Of a DNA stretch of 64,000 bases, positions 8,635-16,365 are shown piece after piece. Positions within the stretch are counted from its first letter, which is position 1. The number at the start of each line of letters is the position of its first letter. The position numbers were made by a program, and so were the translations under genes. The notes below the pieces were generated by a model that saw nothing but the letters and a program-made list of their open reading frames with translations, did no database searches and was not told the DNA's origin. The stretch is from Chlorohelix sp037138995 (GTDB lineage: Bacteria; Chloroflexota; Chloroflexia; Chloroheliales; Chloroheliaceae). The stretch is from NCBI RefSeq assembly GCF_037138995.1, contig NZ_JBAXHI010000004.1, positions 1 to 64,000 of the forward strand, in the 5' to 3' direction.

Positions 8635-10218
8635 CTATTTTTTGCGAAGAGCCGCAGCGCTATAACGAGCTTCCGCGTTCCACAACAGCCAACTTGCTAT
8701 TAACTTGTTATTTGTTGCCACATCTTCCGTTGCCTGAATTTCAGCGCGTACTTCGACAGGGCTATAGGTTGTACCTTCTGCGCTAAAATCCTGCAACCAA
8801 GGGCGCATTTGGGCGCGTTTTCCCTCCAGTTTGGTGCGGGCATAGGTCAGGCTTTTATTTATTACCTCATAGGGTTGGGCGGCAGGGCTGGCAAAGCCAA
8901 AACTGTTAGCCCCAAAATAGCTTGGGAAAAGCACCGGAGAAATATAATCCACCTGATCGGCAATCTGGGTTATATCCTGCCCAATACCGAGATCACCACT
9001 TTCTAAAACACTCTGCCCCATCACCTCCACCGAAACAAAAACCCCCAACTTGTTTAGTTGCAAGTTTGCTTCTTTCAGGAAACCGCTTATGGTCAAAACC
9101 CGCGATTCGGTATTGCTGGAACGTCCGTAATCAATATCGGTTAGTTGCCCGGAAGAAGGAAATTGTACAAAGGCGAACTGGATTTCATCGAAACCGGAAA
9201 TTGCTGCCTCTCTGGCAAGGTCAATATTATAATTCCAAACCTCTTTTAAATAAGGATTTGCCCAGTTAAAACGCGCTGAATCCGCCCACAATTTGCCGGT
9301 ACTGCGGCTTTTGATAGCCCATTCCGGCTTAACATCGGTTAGGCTGCCGTCTTGAAACACCGAAATACGGGCGATGGTATATATATCTTTTTCTTTCAGG
9401 CTTTTCACTACCGCAGGTAAATTGGAGATTTTCCCTTTACCTTCAGGCACAAGTCGCGCCAATGGGTTTTTACTGTCGAAGTAAGTCCAGCCGTTAGAAT
9501 CTTTCAAATCTATAACAACTGTATTCAACTCGGTGACGGAAATCAGGTTCAGAATATTCTGGAAATTTGCCCCATCGGCAACTACCGCCGCCCGCAGATA
9601 CACGCCCTTAACCACAAGATTCTGAACGGTTACATCCTGTGTTTGAGTACGCTTGAATGGTACAGTGGCAGGTTTATACCCAGCGGCTTTAACTACCAGT
9701 TGTCCTTCTTCCGGCGCATCATCAATGACATAAGAACCGTCCGAATCCGTCAACACATTTTTGTCAGCGGAGGTGACGCTGGCATGCACAAGCGGTTTCC
9801 CCTGCGGGTCTTTCACAATACCGCGCAGAGTTTTGGGGCGCAAAGTTATTTCAAGCGAAGCAGACGGGTTAGTATTGACTTTTTCAGGACGGTAATAGTT
9901 TGCAGACACATTTAGCGTGAGGTTATCGGTAGCTTTATCAAAGCTAAAACTACCATCAAGGTCGGTAAGAGCGTTAAGAGTATCACTAATCGAGGCGGTT
10001 CGTGCTAAGCGCTGGTCATTTTCCAACAGAACAGTTGCACCTACAACGGGCTTACCGCTGTAAGCATCTAATACTTTCCCGCTAACGGGCTTAATAATCT
10101 GGTTTTTGAAAAAGAAGATTGCGCCAAAACAGAGACCTGCCACTAGCAGATATATAAGAAAAGGAGTGCGCGTCGGTTCTGGCGGTAGATAGCTCAAACC
10201 GCGTCGGCGGCGCCTCAT
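8635..10218 (-). CDS. DUF4015-type GH-like surface protein, probably catalytically inactive
   Basis: A paralogue of the adjacent upstream protein. The start is set at ATG 10218 (527 residues) because AGGAGG sits nine bases upstream and overlaps the previous stop codon; an upstream ATG at 10290 lies deep inside the neighbour. The N-terminus is MRRRRRGLSYLPP, followed by a membrane anchor (FLIYLLVAGLCFGAIFFF). Two carboxypeptidase-regulatory-like beta domains follow (VSGKVLDAYSGKPVVGATV; LRGIVKDPQGKPLVHASV), then the TIM-barrel DUF4015 domain. In the conserved strand the paralogue's FDEVQFDYIRFP is here FDEIQFAFVQFP, so the conserved Asp is Ala (about residue 349). LDVFGYS has become VEVMGQS. 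Likely a binding or structural partner rather than a hydrolase. Confidence 0.7.
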   Translation of the reverse strand: MRRRRRGLSYLPPEPTRTPFLIYLLVAGLCFGAIFFFKNQIIKPVSGKVLDAYSGKPVVGATVLLENDQRLARTASISDTLNALTDLDGSFSFDKATDNLTLNVSANYYRPEKVNTNPSASLEITLRPKTLRGIVKDPQGKPLVHASVTSADKNVLTDSDGSYVIDDAPEEGQLVVKAAGYKPATVPFKRTQTQDVTVQNLVVKGVYLRAAVVADGANFQNILNLISVTELNTVVIDLKDSNGWTYFDSKNPLARLVPEGKGKISNLPAVVKSLKEKDIYTIARISVFQDGSLTDVKPEWAIKSRSTGKLWADSARFNWANPYLKEVWNYNIDLAREAAISGFDEIQFAFVQFPSSGQLTDIDYGRSSNTESRVLTISGFLKEANLQLNKLGVFVSVEVMGQSVLESGDLGIGQDITQIADQVDYISPVLFPSYFGANSFGFASPAAQPYEVINKSLTYARTKLEGKRAQMRPWLQDFSAEGTTYSPVEVRAEIQATEDVATNNKLIASWLLWNAEARYSAAALRKK

Positions 10219-10232
10219 AAGAATAAGACCTC

Positions 10233-12131
10233 CTAGTTGCGTTGAGCGGATGGTAAAACAGTGGTTGAATACTTTCCGGAAGCGTTCCAAAGAATCCAGC
10301 CAGATGCGCCGTTAGTGGTTGCTGCTTCTATCTGCGCTTTGACCCTCTCAGGTGTATGCTTCACCGGAGCAAGCGCGAAATCTTCGAGCCATGGGCGATA
10401 GCGTGCTACCGTTGCTATTTTTTCCTCAATAAGATTTGAGATTTTGCCGCTACGGGCGACAATTTCACCGGGGTAGTTACCCACCGGTCCGGGGAATTTT
10501 GTTAGGTCAAGTGTACCGTTCTGGAAGTGAGTAGCATAAACCATCGGGCAAATGTAATCTGCCAGCATAACTAGGTTATTATATTGCTGCCCAATACCCA
10601 CATCATCGGCTAACCATAGGCTATAGCCGAATACATCCAGCGAAAAATAAGTATCGGTATAGCGTAACGCATCATAAGCTTTGCTGACAGTGCGTTCAAT
10701 AACGCTGGTACGCATCTTTTCGTTTTCCATCTTGCCCAACACCGACCACGAAAGCCCTTTGCCGTAATCTACATCTGCCAGTTTACCGTCGGTGGGGAAG
10801 CGAATATAGTCGAACTGCACTTCGTCAAAACCAAGCCCAGCGATTTCTTTAGCAATTTCCACATTATAATCACCCACTTCGGGTATAAGCGGGTTGGGCC
10901 AGACTAGCTCACTTAGGTCTTTCCAAGGTTGCCCGGTATTGCGGTTACGGAGCGCCCATTCCGGCTTAGCTTTGGCAAGCGCCGGGTCCCGATAGACTAC
11001 CATACGAGCTACTACATAAAGACCCGCTTTATGAGCATCGTCTAGCAGTTTGGGAACATCAATCAAATCTTTGCGGAGAAATCCATTTACATCATAGGTT
11101 AGCCCTAACTGGTTAGCAAGGGAATTTTTGCTATCGTATAAGAGCTTGCCGGTATCATCGTGTTTCATATCTACCACGATGGCATTTATTTTGCCTTGCC
11201 GTGCCAATTCAAGAAAGGGGGTAAAAAGCTCAGCATAGTTGGGCTTGAGGGCAAAGATGCCCGGTACTTCAACACCCTGAAACTTGAACGGTACAAGCTT
11301 AATATCAGCTTTAGCGACTTGCTCTACCGGAAAGGTCTGGATTTTATAGCCGGGAGCGCGTACTTTAAGTTGAACCCCTGCACCACGCGGGGCATCATTC
11401 ATATTAAATTTGCCGTTTCTATCACCAGATACACTGCTGCCACTACCTGCGGCGGTGGAGCTTCCCACGATAGAAATGTAGGTATTTGGCACACCCTTGC
11501 CGGTTTCGGCATCCAAAATCTGCCCACTGAGAACGGTTGAACGCACCGAAAGGGTGACAACTGAATCTAGGCTGTTGAGGTCTATCGGCACTTCCACCTT
11601 TTCGTAGCCGATAAGCTGAACTTTTAGCTTCTCATTAGGGGTAATACGCGAGAAGGTAAAACGCCCTTCCTCATCCGTGATGACGCTACCAAGGCTGGTG
11701 GATTGCACTAAACGAGCGGCAAGCGGTTTCTGGGTATCGGTATCTATAAGCTGCCCATTGAGAGTATTGGGCTTGAGTTCCATTGAGAAGGTGGTTTGTT
11801 TGCTGGATAAAGCGGCAGGGATATAACCTGGTGCGACCACATTTATAGGACTCTGTGGAAGCGATTGAGTTATTGTAAATGTGCCGCTATAATCTACTTC
11901 AGCCAATTTATTATTGCCTGACATTATAGTAGCACTTAGAACCGGAGAGCCTGTAACAGAATCGAGAATCTTGCCCGTAATCAAAGTCTTTGTGACTTTT
12001 CCGGGTTCGGAGCGATTGAAGAAAAATGGTATAACGAACTGCGATAACAAAAAGAGAACAGTTACCACTCCCAGACCGGCGGCTATTGTCATACCTCCCG
12101 GTCCAAGCATATTGGTTCTTTTTCTACTCAA
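10233..12131 (-). CDS. DUF4015-type putative glycoside hydrolase, membrane-anchored
   Basis: A 632-residue protein. An N-terminal anchor (GMTIAAGLGVVTVLFLLSQF) is followed by three carboxypeptidase-regulatory-like domains (ITGKILDSVTGSPVLSATI, LNGQLIDTDTQKPLAARLV, LSGQILDAETGKGVPNTYI). The TIM-barrel of the DUF4015 family of putative glycoside hydrolases follows. The conserved strand LGFDEVQFDYIRFPTDG (Asp about 440), then YFSLDVFGYSLWLADDVG and ICPMVYATHF, are intact. The active site should face outside the membrane and act on a surface polysaccharide; the substrate is unknown. It is the first gene of a four-gene operon behind a TTGACA promoter. Confidence 0.75.
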   Translation of the reverse strand: MSRKRTNMLGPGGMTIAAGLGVVTVLFLLSQFVIPFFFNRSEPGKVTKTLITGKILDSVTGSPVLSATIMSGNNKLAEVDYSGTFTITQSLPQSPINVVAPGYIPAALSSKQTTFSMELKPNTLNGQLIDTDTQKPLAARLVQSTSLGSVITDEEGRFTFSRITPNEKLKVQLIGYEKVEVPIDLNSLDSVVTLSVRSTVLSGQILDAETGKGVPNTYISIVGSSTAAGSGSSVSGDRNGKFNMNDAPRGAGVQLKVRAPGYKIQTFPVEQVAKADIKLVPFKFQGVEVPGIFALKPNYAELFTPFLELARQGKINAIVVDMKHDDTGKLLYDSKNSLANQLGLTYDVNGFLRKDLIDVPKLLDDAHKAGLYVVARMVVYRDPALAKAKPEWALRNRNTGQPWKDLSELVWPNPLIPEVGDYNVEIAKEIAGLGFDEVQFDYIRFPTDGKLADVDYGKGLSWSVLGKMENEKMRTSVIERTVSKAYDALRYTDTYFSLDVFGYSLWLADDVGIGQQYNNLVMLADYICPMVYATHFQNGTLDLTKFPGPVGNYPGEIVARSGKISNLIEEKIATVARYRPWLEDFALAPVKHTPERVKAQIEAATTNGASGWILWNASGKYSTTVLPSAQRN

Positions 12132-12265
12132 TGTTAGAGTTCCTCCATAGTATTATGTGCGCTGTATCTCAACTGATTGCACTTGATATAACCCAGAAAA
12201 CACTCGTGCAACATCGTAAGATTCAATCTAAATCTATTTTCGTTACACAGAGCAATAATTAAGTC

Positions 12266-12295
12266 ATATTAAAGCAGCGTATGAAGGACTGTCAA
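12266..12295 (-). promoter_or_regulatory. promoter of the GH-like / GT87 operon
   Basis: On the minus strand TTGACA (12295-12290) is followed after 18 bases by TAATAT (12271-12266). It lies about 135 bases upstream of the first start codon of the operon. The -35 is consensus and the -10 matches at four of six positions. Confidence 0.5.
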
Positions 12296-12349
12296 GTTTT
12301 TATAGCTGACAGGTTCAGAAAAGCAAGAAAAAAAAATAGACGCTATGAT

Positions 12350-12547
12350 TCAATCCTTAATTATTTTTTTTAATCTCTCCCTAATAATTTCAAGGTCAAA
12401 ATGACCTATTCTACAACGGAATAATTGTGCAAAGATAATTAGATTATGGTAATCTTTCCCATAATTCATACAATCATAGGGATTGGTTAGTATTATATCC
12501 CACGCTGTCGAGAGAAAGAATGCCGGGTTACGCAACCGGCTCCGAAT
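12350..12547 (-). pseudogene. possible scrap of a nucleotidyltransferase-like protein
   Basis: A minus-strand frame of about 60 codons ends STAWDIILTNPYDCMNYGKD, then YHNLIIFAQLFRCRIGHFDL and EIIRERLKK. The order 'S-x-x-D-I-I-L-T-x-x-Y ... KDYHD-I ... L-x-I-I-RERLK' resembles the C-terminal helices of DUF6036/AbiEii-type nucleotidyltransferases. There is no ATG, no ribosome site and no N-terminal catalytic part. It may be a relic or chance. Confidence 0.3.
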
Positions 12548-12620
12548 TAAGTAAACCCACGCTTCATTAATAGTTAGTTAGTTATGTGCTGGTTTAAACC
12601 TTAATAGCTCGGGGGAGACA

Positions 12621-13643
12621 ATGTCTGCTTTGATTACTGCCTACCTTGCTGATGCTGGTGGCGCTGCTGTGGCAACCATTCTGGCTGATAGTGGCAAGGG
12701 TTTCGATTTAGTTACACTTGGACGTAATATTGTTAATGGACTAACGTTTGGTAGCATTTATGCGTTGGTTGCGCTTAGTATTGTACTGATTTACAAATCT
12801 TCTGATGTGGTTAACTTCGGAACAGCCGAAATGGGTATGTTCGCCACTTTTGTGTGTTTCTCATCCCTTAGTGTTTTAGTTGGGCGGGTAGGCAATAATC
12901 CATTACCGGAAACCATCGGATTGGGCAATTACCTGCTTGCCATTGTTGCAACACTGGTTTTCGCCGGTTTATTAGGCTTGATGATTGAGCGTATTCTATT
13001 GCGCCCTCTGAGCAAAGCTCCGGTTTTGAGCCAAGTAATGGTAACTATTGGTCTAGGTGTTTTCTTGTTTGGTATTGCCAGTTTCATTTGGAAAGCCGAT
13101 AACAAACCCTTCTCCGAACTGGATGCGGTCAAAAGCGCAAACATCCGTATTAATGTGGACAATGCCTTTATCTCGATAACAGGAGAAATGATAACCGCAA
13201 TGCTCATTGGTGCGTTTTTGTCGCTACTGCTCTATCTCTTTTTCAAGTTTACGCTGGTGGGTACAGCAATGCGAGCAATGGCGCAAAACCCTACGACCGC
13301 CAAACTCATGGGCGTAAATGTAGGCTTCCTGACAGGGCTAACTTGGATGATTGCCATGATGTTGTTGGCTATTGCAGGTGTGTTGGTTGCGCCCAAAATT
13401 TCCCTTTCGCCGCTGATGATGGCAAACGTAGCCGTTCTTTCCTTTGCCGGGGCGGTACTAGGAGGGATGACCAGTCTGGTAGGAGCGGTAGTTGGAGGTT
13501 TGCTGGTAGGGATTATTGATAATCTGGTGGGCTTCTACCTACCGGACGGTTTGAGATCCATGCTGGCGTTTCTGATTATCGTAGTGGTACTTACCTTCAG
13601 ACCTAACGGCTTGTTGGGCAAAGTCGTTAGAAAGAAAGTATAG
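12621..13643 (+). CDS. livH: branched-chain amino acid ABC transporter permease LivH
   Basis: The first of two inner-membrane permeases of a hydrophobic amino acid (HAAT) importer. The 340-residue protein has about eight to nine membrane spans. Family signatures: GLTFGSIYALVALSIVLIYK, VNFGTAEMGMFATF, the cytoplasmic coupling segment AMAQNPTTAKLMGVNVG, and FAGAVLGGMTSLVGAVVGGL. An unusual ~27-residue N-terminal leader rich in Ala precedes the first span. Strong ribosome site GGGGGAG before ATG 12621. The order H-M-G-F-binding protein, all plus strand with short gaps, marks a complete operon. Confidence 0.93.
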   Translation: MSALITAYLADAGGAAVATILADSGKGFDLVTLGRNIVNGLTFGSIYALVALSIVLIYKSSDVVNFGTAEMGMFATFVCFSSLSVLVGRVGNNPLPETIGLGNYLLAIVATLVFAGLLGLMIERILLRPLSKAPVLSQVMVTIGLGVFLFGIASFIWKADNKPFSELDAVKSANIRINVDNAFISITGEMITAMLIGAFLSLLLYLFFKFTLVGTAMRAMAQNPTTAKLMGVNVGFLTGLTWMIAMMLLAIAGVLVAPKISLSPLMMANVAVLSFAGAVLGGMTSLVGAVVGGLLVGIIDNLVGFYLPDGLRSMLAFLIIVVVLTFRPNGLLGKVVRKKV

Positions 13644-13656
13644 GGGTTTCAAAACA

Positions 13657-14808
13657 ATGAATAAGATATCCAATATAATTTACGATTTGTTGCGAAAGCC
13701 CTATATCGGTTTACCCTTGCTAGGCATATTCCTGATCACATTACCGGTAACAATCACCGTAATTCCAATGTTTCAGGGTAATAACTACACCTATTCATTG
13801 CTTAGTCAATGGGTTATTTTGAGTGTGACTGCGATTGGTTTGAACCTGTTGGTAGGTTTAACCGGGATGATTTCGTTAGGACATTCCGCTATATTTGCCT
13901 TTGGCGGTTATGCGGCAGCCTATCTGGTAGTAAAAATCTCATTACCTTACCCAATTGCTATCGTTTTGGCTGCTATAGTCGGGGGGTTAATCGGCTTATT
14001 GCTAGGGCTTCCGGCGTTAAAATTGAGCGGCTCTTATCTAGCGGTTGCAACTTTTGGATTTGCGGTTGCCGTGCCGGAATTTTTATCACTTAACCCGCAA
14101 TTTAACGACCTCTTCAACGACCCGAACGACCTAGCTACCAAGTTGGGGGTGGTGAAGGTTGAGAAACAATATCTTCCTATATTCGAGTTTACCAAAAGAG
14201 ACGACCTTTCAAGATATTATCTCTTTCTCATAATCGCTACCGTGATGGTACTTCTGGCGATAGGGTTGTGGAGAAGCCGCACCGGAAGAGCGTTCCGCGC
14301 TATTCGTGATAGCGAAACAGCGGCACAGGCAATGGGTGTACATATTGGGCGCTATAAAGTGCTGGCATTTTCCCTTAGCGGCATATTCGCCGGGGTAGCC
14401 GGGGCGATGTATATGGCGCAGATTGGGCAACTCGATGCCAAAGACTTGCAATTCGGCGCAGCAGAATCAATACTCTTTCTGGCTGCCATAATTCTGGGCG
14501 GTTTAGGCTCAATACCCGGCGCTATCATCGGTTCTGGTTTGCTGGTAATACTACCTGAATTAATCAAATCACTGAAAACCCAATTGCGGGAAATGACTGG
14601 AAGTTCAATCGAGAATTTCGAGTCAATTTTCTATGGTCTGATAATAATACTCTGTGTTTTCTACATGCCTAATGGAATATTTGGTGCCCTCAAAAAGTTA
14701 GCTGAGTGGATGCGCGGTGTCGGACGAGAACCAATGCTTGACCCGACCAAAGAAAATAATCTGCCTATATCGGAAGAAGTTATTAACGAAGCGCGCAAAG
14801 GAGTTTAG
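13657..14808 (+). CDS. livM: branched-chain amino acid ABC transporter permease LivM
   Basis: The second permease subunit, pairing with LivH. It has 383 residues and about ten spans. Typical segments are AIGLNLLVGLTGMISLGHSA, FAFGGYAAAYL, LPALKLSGSYLAVATFGFA, the coupling helix AIRDSETAAQAMGVHIGRYK, and ILGGLGSIPGAIIGSG. The C-terminal cytoplasmic tail (MLDPTKENNLPISEEVINEA) is longer than in many homologues. It starts 13 bases after livH and ends six bases before livG. Confidence 0.93.
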   Translation: MNKISNIIYDLLRKPYIGLPLLGIFLITLPVTITVIPMFQGNNYTYSLLSQWVILSVTAIGLNLLVGLTGMISLGHSAIFAFGGYAAAYLVVKISLPYPIAIVLAAIVGGLIGLLLGLPALKLSGSYLAVATFGFAVAVPEFLSLNPQFNDLFNDPNDLATKLGVVKVEKQYLPIFEFTKRDDLSRYYLFLIIATVMVLLAIGLWRSRTGRAFRAIRDSETAAQAMGVHIGRYKVLAFSLSGIFAGVAGAMYMAQIGQLDAKDLQFGAAESILFLAAIILGGLGSIPGAIIGSGLLVILPELIKSLKTQLREMTGSSIENFESIFYGLIIILCVFYMPNGIFGALKKLAEWMRGVGREPMLDPTKENNLPISEEVINEARKGV

Positions 14809-14814
14809 ACGAAT

Positions 14815-15597
14815 ATGAGCGAAACTTTGCTAGAAATACAGAATATTGAGATGACTTTCGGTGGGTTGAAAGCAATCAGCGATTTCAGTATGACCGTTAA
14901 AAAAGGACAGATTGTAGGCTTAATTGGTCCAAACGGGGCAGGGAAAACCACCGTATTTAACTGTATCAGTCGTTTTTATAAGCCTACCAAAGGACGCATC
15001 GTGTTTGATGGGCAGGATTTAACCGCTAAAAGAACCGATGATGTAATTAAAATGGGAGTAGCGCGAACTTTCCAGAACGTTGAATTGTTCAAGAGCATGA
15101 CCGTGATGGAAAATCTGTTATTAGGGCAGCATACCCGCATGCGAAACACAGTAATTGAGGATGCGCTATCCTTGCCTTCGAGCCGTTCTAGCGATAAGAA
15201 AAGTACCCAACGGGCGTTAGAAATATTGCAGGAACTGAGTATTAAGCAATATGCCAATAAGCCAGTTGCTATGCTACCTTTCGGGGTGCAAAAAATGGTG
15301 GAAATGGCTAGGGCGCTGGTTTCTAACCCAAAGCTCATTTTGCTGGATGAACCTGCTGCAGGTTCAAACCCGAATGAAACTAATAAATTATCCGCCCTGA
15401 TTAAACACATCCGTAACGCCTATAACGTTACCGTGCTGCTGGTAGAGCATGATATGTCGCTAGTGATGGACATTTGTGAGCAACTATATGTGCTGGACTT
15501 TGGCAAAAAAATAGCCGAAGGAGCGCCAGCCGAAATCCAGTCAAATCCGGCAGTTATCGAGGCGTATCTGGGTGACAATGAGGAGGTTCTGGATTAG
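14815..15597 (+). CDS. livG: branched-chain amino acid ABC transporter ATPase LivG
   Basis: The first ATPase of the importer, 260 residues. Walker A reads GLIGPNGAGKTT, the Q-loop region is VARTFQNVELF, and Walker B reads LILLDEPAAG. The H-loop is in LLVEHDM. The ABC signature segment appears as LPFGVQKMVEMARAL rather than the canonical LSGGQ; LivG proteins commonly have 'LPYGxQR' here, so this is normal for the subfamily. AAAGGAG precedes ATG 14815. Confidence 0.93.
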   Translation: MSETLLEIQNIEMTFGGLKAISDFSMTVKKGQIVGLIGPNGAGKTTVFNCISRFYKPTKGRIVFDGQDLTAKRTDDVIKMGVARTFQNVELFKSMTVMENLLLGQHTRMRNTVIEDALSLPSSRSSDKKSTQRALEILQELSIKQYANKPVAMLPFGVQKMVEMARALVSNPKLILLDEPAAGSNPNETNKLSALIKHIRNAYNVTVLLVEHDMSLVMDICEQLYVLDFGKKIAEGAPAEIQSNPAVIEAYLGDNEEVLD

Positions 15598-15598
15598 T

Positions 15599-16303
15599 AT
15601 GCTGAAACTTCACGACATTCATACCTATTATGGTCGAATTCACGCCTTAAAGGGAGTTAGCATCGAAGTACAGGATGGCACAATTGTCACGTTGCTGGGC
15701 GCAAACGGGGCGGGCAAAACTACTATGCTACGCACTATCTCCGGTATAGTACAGGCATCTGCCGGTAAGATTGAATATGACGGCAAAAACATCGAGAAAT
15801 ATCCGCCTCAGAAAATAGTGCAGCAAGGCATTGCCCAATCCCCCGAAGGACGGCAGGTCTTCACCGACCTGACAGTAATGGAAAACTTGCGGATGGGTAC
15901 TTACCCGCGCAAGGATAAAAGCGAAGTCAATCAAGATTTTGATATGATTTTTAACTATTTCCCGCGCCTTAAACAACGCATTAACCAACTTGCTGGAACA
16001 CTTTCCGGTGGTGAGCAACAAATGTTAGCAATGGGACGGGCTTTGATGAGCCGCCCAAAAATACTTTTGCTGGATGAGCCTTCACTTGGGCTTGCCCCTT
16101 TAGTGGTGAAGGAAATTTTCCATATAATTCAGGAAATCAACAAACGGGGCGTTACTGTTCTGTTGGTAGAACAAAACGCCTACCAAGCATTGCACATTGC
16201 CCATTACGGTTACGTGCTGGAAACGGGCAGAGTAGCGCTTCAGGGTACGGGAGATGAACTGCGTCGCAACGACGAAGTCAGACACTCATATCTTGGCAGA
16301 TAG
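15599..16303 (+). CDS. livF: branched-chain amino acid ABC transporter ATPase LivF
   Basis: The second ATPase subunit. The start is placed at ATG 15599 (MLKLHDIHTYYGRIHAL, 234 residues), two bases after the livG stop. An in-frame ATG at 15572 inside livG would add nine residues that do not fit the family. Walker A is LLGANGAGKTT, the Q-loop region is GIAQSPEGRQVF, the signature is LSGGEQQMLAMGRAL, and Walker B is ILLLDEPSLGLAP, all canonical for LivF. The likely ribosome site is GAGGAGG inside the end of livG. Confidence 0.93.
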   Translation: MLKLHDIHTYYGRIHALKGVSIEVQDGTIVTLLGANGAGKTTMLRTISGIVQASAGKIEYDGKNIEKYPPQKIVQQGIAQSPEGRQVFTDLTVMENLRMGTYPRKDKSEVNQDFDMIFNYFPRLKQRINQLAGTLSGGEQQMLAMGRALMSRPKILLLDEPSLGLAPLVVKEIFHIIQEINKRGVTVLLVEQNAYQALHIAHYGYVLETGRVALQGTGDELRRNDEVRHSYLGR

Positions 16304-16317
16304 GTTCTTTTAGTTAG

Positions 16318-16339
16318 CACAAAGCAGTGGTGCTTTGTG
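16318..16339 (+). promoter_or_regulatory. intercistronic stem-loop between livF and the binding-protein gene
   Basis: CACAAAGCA (16318-16326) pairs perfectly with TGCTTTGTG (16331-16339) over nine base pairs with a four-base loop. No T-run follows, so it is not a classic terminator. It sits just upstream of the binding protein's GAGGAG ribosome site. It may act as an mRNA processing or stabilising element that lifts binding-protein expression over the permease genes. Confidence 0.55.
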
Positions 16340-16365
16340 AAAGTTCACAGAGAGGAGACACTTGA

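Larger units (their letters stand above)
12132..12620. other. divergent intergenic region (489 bases)
   Basis: Separates the leftward GH-like operon from the rightward liv operon. It contains the TTGACA promoter for the leftward operon, a possible gene scrap at 12356-12547, a small palindrome AGATTA-TGG-TAATCT (12441-12455) and a hairpin GCCGGGTT-ACGC-AACCGGC (12522-12540) that lies upstream of livH. No clear promoter for liv could be picked by eye. Confidence 0.5.

Noticed and set aside
10219..10290. 24-residue N-terminal extension of the second GH-like protein
   Set aside because: It lies inside the upstream gene, and the AGGAGG site directs the start to 10218.
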